Shown here: piece after piece, positions 11,079-21,990 of the stretch | How positions within the stretch are numbered: the stretch's first letter is position 1 | Layout of the letters: each line of letters opens with the position of its first letter | DNA from: Grifola frondosa | Lineage: Eukaryota; Basidiomycota; Agaricomycetes; Polyporales; Grifolaceae | Direction of reading: 5' to 3' | Length of the DNA stretch: 64,000 bases | Assembly: GCA_001683735.1 (NCBI GenBank) | Contig: LUGG01000009.1 | Span: 1,674,001 to 1,738,000 of the forward strand | Made by a program: the position numbers and the translations under genes | The notes under the pieces: model-generated | Databases searched by the model: none | What the model saw: the letters and a program-made list of their open reading frames with translations, nothing else | Told to the model about the DNA's origin: nothing

Positions 11079-12829
11079 ATGATGGCGACTGTAGCATCCA
11101 CTGGTCGCGTTGCTTCCGGCCATCGCAGACGAGAGGTCATTGATGTCGATGCATGGGATGATGAGATCAGCATTGGATTGGGTCGCTCACATCGTCGAAG
11201 ACATTCGCGGCATAGAAGAGGTCCTAGTTCTTCCACCCCAATCATTGTTTTGGACAGTGATGACGAAGAACATGCACCCGCAAGCTTGTCTAGGGCAGCG
11301 TCAGGTAAATGATTTTCATTTGCTCGTGATTCATGCTCGAATATACTGACCACGTCCTTTGCCAAAGGAAATCGTAATCGTCTCGTCTCACCTCCACCGC
11401 CGATAATGCAACAGATACATCCTCCACCTGTCCCTGCTCTTCCACGCCACTTTTCTGATTGAAGTTCTTTTCCTGCGCACCTGCCACACCATCGTGCGCA
11501 CCCACCCGTCATCCTCCCAAATATTGCGCCACTTCCATTCGAGCAAGTGCATCCTCCACAATGGGTTGATGTACCAATGGCTGCTCCACGCTCTCACCAT
11601 CAGCCTGCTATGGGCTTCGGTGGTGCAATGATAGCATTGAACAGACAAAACGCCACCAACCGTCAGCGCGAGGAGACTACAGGAGAAAGGTCATCGCTTT
11701 TTCTTTTGGCCTGCCATCTCTTGCAAATGTGGCGAGCGTATTCCATCATTTCACTGGCTCAGCACCAGATCCGGGTCCCCAGAACCCCAGTTCATCTGGC
11801 GGTGGTGGTTGGTTGTCGTGGTTTCGGAGTGGGAATGATAGAGCTGTTCGGGAAGACAATTTTGACTTCCCTTTGGATCTTCTCGATGGACCATTCGAAC
11901 CTTTGATGCCACAACCTTTGCCAAGGATATACGGAGGACCTGCTGTCAGCCCAGGCCCGAAGATTCATTGAAAACCATCCTATACCCATCCTGAACCAGA
12001 ATCCAATGGATGCATCTTTGACTTCTCCCCAGTTGACGTCTCAGCCAACACCCCTGGATCGTCTTCCCCACGGGCCATCATTGTACTCGATGACGATGAT
12101 GCAGTGTCCACCTCAAAGGTCACGGCATCAAGCGCAGCCACCGTCAAGGGTACTCTCGTCTGTGCCCGATGTCTGGATCCGCTCATGATGTCAGCAAATG
12201 ATATCACTTCAGAGGAGGAGCGCAAAATGCGGCGAATCTGGGCATTGCATTGTGGACATATGCTAGATGGGAAATGTATAGAAGCGCTCATGCAGCCTCC
12301 TGCATCCTCGACAGCAAGCGAGCCAGTCTTGCACAGTTCGAAAGGGAAGGCTAAGGCTAAGCCAAGCAAAGATTTCAATGTCGTTATGGGAGATGTGGAG
12401 CAATTCTGTTCTGAACAGAGCGCAGGGCACACAACGGTCCATGACAGGAAGGGCAAGCGCAAGGCTGTGGAGCCTCTGGAACGTGAACAGAGGGTATTCG
12501 ATCCTGCGGAGCCTGTGGACAATATCCGCTCGCGTCTGCGCTCTCGCCATTCGCTTCGCTCCATGAATATGGAACCCGTCCTTGTGCCTCTGCCCCATCT
12601 CGCCCATCCTCTGCCTCACCGACCTACAAGAACGCATAGTCCCCCATTGTCTCCGAGGTTGTCGCGTGCGAAAGGCAAAGGTAAGGGGAAATCGAAGGCA
12701 CACCGCAAATTGGCTAAACATCAGTGGGTGTGCCCTATTGTGGGGTGCGATAGAGTGCATGTCAGTGTCCGTGTGGGTGACGTTTGGACTATGCACTGGG
12801 AGCGGGGTGCGGTAGTCGTGTTTGCTTGA
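11079..12829 (+). CDS. RING-type zinc-finger protein (putative E3 ubiquitin ligase)
   Basis: The N-terminus from the ATG at 11079 carries acidic SUMO-interaction-like patches (REVIDVDAW and IIVLDSDDEE), and a second VLDDDD patch lies near 12090. The cysteine-rich core at 12155-12275 reads LVCARCLDP, then ALHCGHMLDGKCIEALM: a C-x2-C and a C-x-H-x4-C half typical of a RING. A long basic, low-complexity insert follows, then a second Cys/His pair in WVCPIVGCDRVHV and a hydrophobic end at 12829. Acidic SIM-like patches plus a RING are seen in SUMO-targeted ubiquitin ligases, so that role is an inference. The middle of the gene is disturbed: an in-frame TGA at about 11459-11461, and frame changes near 11690, 11950 and 12050. 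Whether these are introns, errors or decay is not resolved. Confidence 0.6.
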
Positions 12830-13019
12830 GTGGTTTGCTGAAGTCATTGATCTGTGTACACATGGAGACGTCGTCTCGGTAGAGAGCCTTGATGCTCCTT
12901 TTCGCCTTGACTTGATCAAGCCTTGGTATTGTTCATCGTCACATTCCCCTAACTTAATAACAATTTTGCGTTGTCCTCTCACCGAAACGGTCCTTCTCAT
13001 TGGTCTCATTGGGCATTAT

Positions 13020-13488
13020 TGAGGTGAGTGCTGCATTCTGGGCTTCTGCACCGCCAAAGGCTCCAAGTGATTGTGTGCCCGATCTGGCTGTCCATTTGAA
13101 GAATGGCAAATCCTGTGTTGGATTCTCGTTGATTGATGCATCTAATGTTCTATCCAGTTTAAATGAAAACATCTACGGTTCAGGTAATTCTGGGTTGACA
13201 GTTTGCTTCAATCAGTGCTATTGCTTGAGCACGTAGGCATCAACCGCACATCCTTTGATGTCATATACTCACTACTCGCATTTCTGCCTTACTTGCGAGA
13301 TCGATTGCCTGCCCGTGGCAACCTCACATCAACAATATCTGGCCTTCAGGATTCCACTCGAACCTGCAGACCGTGCGTATGCACCGCATGTGTTTCACGC
13401 GAGGCGGGACGACAACACCGAGCGTCGTGCTCCCGCTTTGACAGAAAATGCCGGGAATACATTCTTTGTACATCCTCGTTATGGGTAG
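13020..13488 (+). CDS. Conserved-looking hypothetical protein, partial model
   Basis: Two exons look coding. The first ends about 13181 and includes PKAPSDCVPDLAVHLKNGK and GFSLIDASNVLSSLNENIYG. After an intron ending in AG at 13237, the second gives THYSHFCLTC, CLPVATSHQQYLAFRIPLEP and YAPHVFHARRD, and stops at 13488. The residue composition and a well-formed intron support a real gene. I cannot place it in a family, and the upstream exon is not defined. It follows the RING gene on the same strand at about 0.2 kb. Confidence 0.4.
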
Positions 13489-14080
13489 CCCGACACATTC
13501 GGCAGACTATGGCATATATTGTGTGCCTATTTAAATCGCATCTTTAGCCGAAGTACTTACTACTTCGCACAGCACTGCTGTGGCACTTCCCATGACCCGC
13601 TTATCTGTCGGTTCAGTACTAATGACTTCTATTGTCTACCGGAAGCCATGCACTCTAATCGTGGCACCGACGAATGTTGAAAGGCTCTTTCTCCTCTATC
13701 AAAATTACTTGGGCTGTTCCTGCATGCTGACCTCGTGGAAAGGTGCCCTGTTTGAGAACCTCCTTGTGCACACCCCAAACAAATCATTGCCAGCCGCCAC
13801 TTTACTGCTACTGCCAGGTTGATCGGAATAACGGATCTTCATTACTCTCCGGCCTAACAGCCTCGTTGGCAATTCATGTTCCACCACTATATATGAAGGG
13901 CATCTGCCAATGCGATTCCATTTCTCATTTTCTATCTCTTCTCCTTGGATTTCTCCCTTGTTTTTTTTTTCTCTTTCTATTGATGACCGTAACAATCTCC
14001 GCAGCTTACACCAACGATTATAGACAACTGCCCACGACCGCCCACGATGACGACCAAAGAAGGCATTAATTCTTATTCTC

Positions 14081-15463
14081 ATGAACTTATCCATCACCCT
14101 CGTATCTTACGACGAGAGTTCAGAAAGGCCAGACGTGTGCATTCCTATACCTCCCCGAGCTTCCGAAAGCCTCACTTTCATCCTGCTACAGCTGGGACGA
14201 CGCGACTCGTTACCGTGTCTGCAACTCAGACCGCATAATCGCCCTCTCTACATATGTAGAAGATGTCGGTTTCTGAACACTTTTGGAAGCATCTGTCCTT
14301 GGTGTCCTTGTGAAGCCACCATCGTCGTTGATGCAGTCCATAGGCATTCCAGCTCGCCATCACTACTGAGCGAGGCGCAGAAGACACAGCTAGACTGAAT
14401 GGAGCACGCTGCAGTGCAAAATGCCGCATTACCAAGGAATTCAATGGCATCCATGCATTGTTCACAGTATTCAGGCAATTTATCTACTAATGCCGACATA
14501 CCCGATAACCCAATAAAGGATGATAACTATGTGGGTCAACGCTGCCGGCGGGGACAATCAATGCTATGCTGCACATCCAGCGACCGAAGTGGTTGCTACA
14601 GCAACTGCGGTGACTATATATTCAATCTTGAGCAATGTCATTGTTGTTTGACCTCTTACGTTCCATAGGAACCAGTACGGGAGCTATTGACGAGTGGTCC
14701 TATCTCGATGCATAACAAGGATGCTGAGTATGCTGCCAGTTTATGCCCATCTACACCACGAATCACGCACTCTTCCACCATGATTGACTACCATATACCC
14801 AACCGGATAGTGCTGGACGATACCACCTCATCTCTAACGACATCGATATCCTCCACACCATCCCTGCGTCGGAAATGCAAGATGTCGCGCTTGCGCCAGC
14901 GCTCATCATGTTCGCTGTGAAGATGGGCGACCATGTCCGCATCACCGGCGACACACAGGCACTCGGAGAACATTGGGAATACCCAACCGTCTGCGAAACT
15001 CCGAGCGGCTGTGCGATTCAGCGCCCTTCCCATACCCAGTCCCAGACGTCGGTTCCTCTCGGCCATCCGCAAAGGCCGTTGTACACTGCTATATGGAAAA
15101 ACATGTCCCCACCCACTATACCTCCTGAGTCTGCATCCACGATTGCATCGGCCGCACTCAGATCCTCTGTTTACGGTGATTGCAGTTGTAGATCGCTGGA
15201 TATCCCTCCGACGGCTCGTTCACAGTTCCTTATGATGCCATATCCACGTTCTTCGTTACTTCCCATGTCTGGATCACCGAGCGGGTTCTCGATGAGCGGG
15301 GAGATGGAGTTGCGCATGGAACTTGCGAGGTGTCGCTCTATGGATGGTGTTCCATCTGGTTACATGTTCCACGAAGTGAAACGTCCAATGGGGATGGTGC
15401 TGTAAGAGGAAGGTGAGGAATTTTGGGAAGAGTTTGAAGGAGCTCTTGATGAGGAAAGCTTAA
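14081..15463 (+). CDS. Agaricomycete hypothetical protein with C4 zinc-ribbon-like motif
   Basis: Near 14250-14325 the frame reads LYICRRCRFLNTFGSICPWC, a C-x2-C ... C-x2-C arrangement that could bind one zinc ion. A long low-complexity region rich in Ser and Pro follows. The C-terminal end includes MSGEMELRMELARCRS (15290-15340) and, after a frame change near 15400, a basic tail ending KSLKELLMRKA with a stop at 15463. Proteins with this combination of an N-terminal C4 ribbon and basic tail are common unknowns in Agaricomycetes (from memory, not searched). The frame changes several times, so exact exons are uncertain. The start at 14081 is a guess. Confidence 0.45.
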
Positions 15464-17120
15464 TATCTTGTAATCGAGACTATATTTTGTAGAAAGAACC
15501 TGAGAAGCTCATTTTTTTTACCCAGCTCAAAACCTTGAACATGTCACGTGGCATCGAAATAATCTACGAAATACGAACTGCTCACCGTGATATTGAATTT
15601 CGTCCTCAGCGACTGAGAAGACTCGCGGACAGCATCAATGAATTTCCCACTGGCGGGGAATGGAATCGCAGTCATTTCCCAGAAAACAGGTGCACGTCAT
15701 GACTGACCGCTCTGGGTCCTTCCTTCAAAAGATCACTCAGTTTTACCGTGTGCCCCAAACAACGTATGAACGCGACTAACATTCGCAGTCACGTGCTACG
15801 AGCACCAGGTCATTCATTGTGAGCGCTCAGCGCTAGTCATACTGTCCGGGCTTGAAGTACTGCTGCAATGGATGCCTCATAAGTACTCTACGGGAGCAGC
15901 AGTCTTGGTTGGAAATGTTCAGCCGTGTTAACTCTGAAGTTGGGATCCGTCTCTACTCATGACAGGTCATTCTCGGAGGACTGGGAGATATTTATTAGTG
16001 TGCATGTGAGTACTGACTTTATTCTTGTATGAGGTATACTTCTGAAACCTGTGCGCTCGATAGATGCCTTCTATGTCGTAACAGTTTCCCAACATTCTGT
16101 TCGTTTTCACCGCGCGTCAGTAATCTGGAGTGATCCCATTAAATTCACCGACACGTCTACGATTTTGTTAGGTCTCCCGCTCTCACTGGAGGCAAACATG
16201 TAAGTAACAAAAAACAGAATCCGATTCATAACTTGCGAATACCCTTTTGAACCTCAGTGAGTCTGAAAGTACATCTTACATAGCTTTAGAGTCATCGGTT
16301 GAGATCACTTGGATATAGAACGCCGGCTGGCTTCCAGAGAATTCGTCTGTTTGGTCTTCTATCACGTATTCGCTAAAGCGCTGATTCATGATTGACAGCA
16401 CGCCTCTGTTCTTATCATTTGCAAGAGTATTATTGTCCGACCTTTTGCGATACCCAAGATGCGTTGACTAGACTTTCCGCAATTGGTGAGTGAACGTCCA
16501 CAGGGGGGTGGAAGTGTTGTTCGTTGGAAGAGCTAATGGTGCGCTGTGGCGCTCATTTTTTTGTAGACAGACTGGAGAACTGGAAGTAGAGGACGACTTC
16601 TACTGCCACAACCCGGACCAATATTCGCCCGTCGCCCGTTCGCGCGCACCGTCGCGATCAACGCGCATGCGACTACTTACTACGAACTGGTCTATGCTCC
16701 TTCTGTACTCTAGCATACGATCATCGACGATCAGCTCTTTCACCGCTTCTGCGTCGAGTGACTTTCCTTGTGACCACTGCGGTGGCAGATGGATGTTCAT
16801 GATAGAGTATGCATTGACATTATCGATAGAAAAGCAATCAAATTTTGACCTCATACTTCCAAAAGCTCCGAAATTACGTGCGGTATGATAAGATGTTACG
16901 TGTATTAGAACAGCTGCTTGCCATGTTCGGGTGAATGCCGATGAGATTATTTTGCGAGACGCCGCGGGTATGACGGCGCTCATCGACTGTGACATCGATT
17001 TAGTCTAGGTTGGCGCTCACCCTTTCCCATACTTGTGCGGGACCATGATAAAGGCTCTACAGCTCGCGGATGCACCTCCAACCCACTGACGGATTCACCT
17101 TTATTCTTGGCATTGGACTC
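15464..17120. other. Mostly unassigned; one coding-like minus-strand exon at about 16670-16860
   Basis: The minus strand at about 16670-16860 encodes NAYSIMNIHLPPQWSQGKSL and KELIVDDRMLEYRRSIDQFV, directly followed by a consensus GTAAGT donor. A second fragment on the minus strand at 15560-15650 (FPASGKFIDAVRESSQSLRT) also ends in a consensus GTGAG donor. I could not join these or assign a family, so a divergent minus-strand gene is possible here. Confidence 0.3.
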
Positions 17121-18950
17121 ATGCACAGATCCAGCGATGAGTACAGTGAATGCGACGAGGAGACTGCTCTCTTCCCCAGACAGAGCGGAAGACGGTGAAG
17201 ACCCCCACGCCGCTCCCGAAGCTGCAAATTTCGATTCTCTTGCTCTTGCAATTGGCGGAGCCCATTACCTCGCAATGTATATATCCCTTCATCAACCAGG
17301 TGTGTGCTTCGGTGCGCATATATAGGGAACGTGCACGCTAATGGGTCGCTAGCTTATCAGCGAGCTGGATATTACTGGAGTGGACGAGAGGAAGGTCGGC
17401 TATTATGCTGGACTGATAGTATGGCTTTTTCACTGTCATCGCACACTCTTGTCTTATAGTGGTTTTAGGAGTCCATATTCTTTGCGACCGAAGCGTTGTT
17501 CATACTTCAATGGTCGCAAATCTCGGATTACATCGGGCGCAAACCTGTCCTCCTAACTGCGTTGGAGGGCTATGTATCTCGATGGTCTCCTTCGGCCTCC
17601 AAAAACATTCTTGGCGCTGGTGATTAGGTATGCTTCTGAGCTTCTGAGCCACCGTGCGTATCTCGCGCTCATAACAACTTCTCGATCCAAGCCGCTCCAT
17701 CGTTGGCATGCTAAATGGCAATATCGGCGTCATCAAGTGTATGATGGCAGGTAAGATAGTCACTCTATCAATGGTCTCGTTGCTGATTGGCATCTAGAAC
17801 TCACCGACTCGACCAATATTGCGCAAGGATTCGCGCTGATGCCCGTCGTGTGGTCTGTTGGTGGGACAGTTGGGTTCGTCCATAAGTATGCGTATATGAA
17901 CCTCGGTGGCTGATACGAATGCGGTACCTAGACCACTCATGGGAGGGCAATTAGCGAAGCCTCATGATAGATGGCCAAGTGTCTTCAAAGCGCCATTTTG
18001 GACAAGATTTCCCTACTTTTTACCCTGCGCCGCCTCCTCAGTTTTCTCTGCGACTATATTCATCATCACCGCACTTTTCTTAAAAGAGGTACATTACATC
18101 AATCCCAGGCTTGCTAGTAGTTCACGCTAACCTAAGCCACTCACTAGACTGTTGAAAAAAGTAATCGCACGAAGAGCAATCAACCTCCTGTGATGGCGAA
18201 AGCCGGATCGTGCGGGGTCTCCTAGCGGTTCACAATGTTCGACGCGCCTGTCTCTCTGCGCGCTCTGTTTATTCGGCCGGTGTTGTGGTCTGTTGCGAAT
18301 TATGCTGCACTTGCTCTTCTGGATATTCTTATCGAGCTATTCAACCATTGTTCTTGTCTACGCGATAGAACTGGGTGGTCTTGGCCTCTCCCTGCGTCCA
18401 TTGGCAACAGTGCTTGGGGCGTTCGGGGTCATGGACGGTTTGTTCCAGGCTACCTTCTTCGCCAAGTTCGTCGGTCGGTGGGTCCGAAGCGTGTGTTCCA
18501 GGCCGGGATGGCGTGCTTCGTCTTGCTCTTTTTCCTGTTCCCCGTGATGAATCTAGTGGCGAGAGACCAAGGGATGTCGCCTTTTGTTTGGGCGCTCGTG
18601 ATGTTGCAGCTGGCTGTGTCCGTGATCATGGATATGTCATATGGTGAGCCACAAGCCTTATTGCATGCGAAAATTACTAATCGTTCTCAACAGGCTGTAT
18701 CTTCATGTTTGTGACATCCTCGGCCCCAAATCGAAGATCGTTAGGTGGGACCAATGGCATTGCGCAGCTCGCTGATCCATTGTGCGAGCCATCGGACCTG
18801 CGGCGTCGACATCTCTATTTTGCCCTCTCAGCGGAGCACAATTGGGTCAGGGGATATGGTGTATATGGTATCCTAATGGTCGTTTCTTCTCTCCTCCTCT
18901 TTGTGGGATTGCCTTTACCTCGATATGGGTGGAGCGAAGATGATGACTGA
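17121..18950 (+). CDS. Major facilitator superfamily transporter (DHA1, ZIFL-like)
   Basis: A multi-pass plasma- or vacuolar-membrane transporter of the drug:H+ antiporter-1 type, related to plant zinc-induced-facilitator-like and fungal multidrug carriers. After a hydrophilic start, MHRSSDEYSECDEET, helix 1 reads QISILLLLQLAEPITSQCIYPFINQ. The first intron is 17301-17354. The MFS motif A appears as WSRISDYIGRKPVLL (about 17515-17560). Further segments are MPVVWSVGGTVG, FPYFLPCAASSVFSATIFI, the second-half helices GLSLRPLATVLGAFGVMDG and LVMLQLAVSVIMDMSYG, then NRRSLGGTNGIAQLA and VYGILMVVSSLLLFVGLPLP. Several single-base frame breaks (near 17190, 18330, 18365, 18772 and 18822) sit in otherwise conserved sequence. 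The substrate is unknown; metal chelates or drugs are plausible. Confidence 0.8.
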
Positions 18951-21928
18951 TGGACATGACTGTGAGTTCGCCACCTACGCCGCGACCACTGTTATTGACC
19001 AATGTAGTGCCTAATCTTAGGACACGAAATGCACTCGGCTGTCTTCTCCGCAGCCGTTGGGACATGCAGGCACGATATCGGTAGTGGTGATAGGTGTCAC
19101 TCTCATGTGATTTGGGCGCGTGCTGCGTCTCATTTGCGGTTGGCGGTAGTGTGTTTCTACGTTGTAGAAATTCATGAACTCATGACATGATACCCGTTAT
19201 GCTGTCGCTTCTGGAATGGTGGCGGTCCGTACCGCTCCGTTGGCATCAAGCACTTGGTGCCTGCTCCGGTCGGAACAGAAGATGGGCGAGCACATGGAGG
19301 ATTCTGGATGGTGTTTCCTCGGAAACAATCTCGGGAGAGGACACGACTCTTAGCGACTCGACGTTTTCCGTCATGGTGCGGATCCGAATTGTCCCATTCA
19401 TCAACTCGAGGCGAGTCCTCCCCGAAAATTCACATTCAGCGATTGGTGCGCGTCGATCTGTGAGCCCTGTAAAGCGACAGGGTGTTCGAGCGCAGTGGTT
19501 TGAAATACTACTGTCATCCAACGAGCTTGTTTATTCAGCTTTCTGATGTCACGATTGCAGGGATGCAGTCGGCAACGCTAATGACATCCCGAGCCAACAT
19601 CCGACATCAAGGATTCAATATTGAATGTTCCATTTCGAGTAACACATCGTACACAATGGGTCCTTGGTGACCCACCGCTGTTGTCGGGATCGCAGTGGGT
19701 TCAATACAAAAGACAAGCTTTTGATCCATCTCGACTACTCACGACAGGGAAGAAGGTCATGATCAACCCCGAAGGCCTTGGCGAGTGCTTGGCGCGGCGC
19801 CAAGCTCAGCGAGCCGCTCGACTAGGAAACTGTAGAATTCGTCGTCTTCGTCGTCCTTTAGGATGGCATATAAGCTTCAAGACTCGAGGAGAAGCACTCG
19901 CCTCATCGAATGCCCGCATCTAGCTTTCACCTTTCTTCCAAGCCTTGCAGCCTCTGTGCATGACACCCGAGCCTCGAGTTCTCGCGATTAGAATGTGGAG
20001 ATTGCGTAGTCCTTGCACTTTGACTTGTTGCAAGATGCGGTGAGTGCACTGCCAGATACGTCAAGTCGAAATAACCAACGCTGTGACGCATTAGTAGGGG
20101 AATAACATTGAACTTAGCTTGCGCGCAGGGACTGCTCGGAAGTTGTGCCTGTTGCAAATTTGTCCAATTAGTCACGAGCGAGTCCATTCGCAGATTCTGC
20201 CAGGTTCTTGGAGGAAAGATTGGGAAAGACAAGGGTTAGTTCGTATCCACCACACGATCTGTTCCGATGGTCTGTACGCCCTGTTTCTGAGGTGTTCCTT
20301 ACAAGTGATTGAATGCTTGTTGTCGGATGCTCTTCAGATTCCCCGCTCCATTTGACATAGCACTGAAGAGCCGGAAATACCAGTCAGAAGTTTCGGTAGA
20401 ATCTCGAAGTTTCAGAATCGTAACAATCTGGCGCAACTATTCGGTCCTGGTTGTGAGTGCATCTACCATTTCAAGTGTGTTTGTTCACACTGCGCATTTA
20501 CTTAGAATCAGAAATGAACCTTGCGCTAGTCTTTTATGGCTCTAGCAAATCATAAATTCTGTTTCCTCCGTGAACCTGTCTGGTGACCATCTTCGATGGA
20601 TCATACATACAGCCGGCATACACCATGTCTGTCCTATACTAGGCAGCCACCAATGTGGGTGCCTCGACTAGGCTCAGGCTATACATGAAATCAGAAAGTC
20701 TGCAAGACGCTAGGCAATTAGTACCAATGATCAGCTTAAGGTTCGGTCTTGGTAGACGCCTGTGAGGAGTCATTGATCCAGGACCCACCATAACCATCCT
20801 CGGCAACCTCGCAGCTCAAGATTTCCGTGGCAATTGGCTCATATCCGCGACTCTTCCTGCGGATTCCGGCACGAAACCGAGTTACGTGGGTTTGCAACGG
20901 CAAAAATAATGTTCTAATTATAGTCTAATCTTTGTTCACCGTCTACAGGGTCCCCATATTCTCTTTGCGACGAACGGGGTGCGTGATCGCACACAGGAAT
21001 TCGTCGCATGTGCCAATTCTGCATTCACAGACATGCCGAATCAGATTGACTCAGCGTATGGTTTGCGGCCACATCATTATAGCCATGTACCTTCTGGGGC
21101 AATTTGCTCACACCAAGAGCCGAATTGTGCGGTCGTCTGTGACATTGCGTTGCTGCCGACCACGCCGTCAGCCTTGCCGTTGTAGCTGCACTATCTCGGA
21201 GCTGTCTGCGAAATATCGGCAGTAGGTGCGTGCCTCGACTTTTTTGTAACGGCGTGTCCATGTCTATGTCTACTAGTTCTAGGACAATGCTGAGTCTTGC
21301 AATCTACATGCCAAAGTTTCTCGTGATGCTCAAACCATCTTTCTTGACGACGAACCCTAGATTTCCCATCTCAGTTTCATAATGATTCAAGAATCGGGTG
21401 CTGATACCTCTTCACAGATTTTGGACATCTCGGGTGATCCCTCCAGCACAGAACACAGAAAAGCACTCTTCGCGCAGTTGTCATGTCAAGAAACGTCTAT
21501 CCTTTGCGGGGTATTCCACCTCACATCGTGAGCTTCATGAACTGACTTTTGTCCGATGCCAACGGGTCATATCGTCGCTACACCTCGGCGGCTTCACCCT
21601 ACACTGGCAGTGACGCCGTTGCATCGGTGATTCCCCCCGAGACACATTATCCTCTGATAGGTCCGAACTTACGCATCTCGCACTGCCCACCTCCGTACGT
21701 TAACGTTTGCATCTGATACCCCGGCAATCTGGTGACCTGACCATTTCGTCACTCCACAGTCGTACCTTGCGACTTCTGCGGCGAGGAGCCCGACGTGAGG
21801 AGGTTGACGTCCGCATCCACCCGCTCCATTCATTCGCGAGGGGGCCCCTTGTGATTTGTGACCTTCTGACGGAAACTGCCCGCCATTGCTACGTTGACAA
21901 CGGTGCGTGTTGGCGATATTTGCGACGA
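18951..21928. other. Unassigned 3 kb with coding-like minus-strand patches
   Basis: The minus strand contains stretches that look translated: FYSFLVERLAELGAAPSTRQ (near 19800), CIEPTAIPTTAVGHQGPIVY (near 19670) and KLRDSTETSDWYFRLFSAMS (near 20380). They could be pieces of one unrecognised minus-strand gene between about 19200 and 20500. No domain was identified, and 20560-21900 shows nothing I can name. Confidence 0.25.
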
Positions 21929-21937
21929 TATAAAAGG
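21929..21937 (+). promoter_or_regulatory. TATA box of the oxalate decarboxylase gene
   Basis: TATAAAAGG lies 54 nt upstream of the ATG at 21991, a normal distance for a core promoter of a strongly expressed secreted enzyme. The call rests on sequence and position only. Confidence 0.6.
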
Positions 21938-21990
21938 CATTGTTTTTTACAGCTAGAACGGTAGCTCGATCTAGCTCTGTCAACTTCGCA

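Noticed and set aside
12263..13009. 248-codon open frame on the minus strand
   Set aside because: It overlaps the RING core and basic linker of the plus-strand gene and has no recognisable domain.
14875..15000. Possible CBM20 starch-binding module (GDHVRITGDTQALGEHW)
   Set aside because: Only a short stretch resembles the CBM20 start; the remaining conserved aromatic residues and the expected partner domain are absent, and the frame changes nearby.
20930..21200. Possible syntaxin N-terminus (VRDRTQEFVACANSA)
   Set aside because: The similarity is limited to a few residues; no SNARE motif or transmembrane tail follows.
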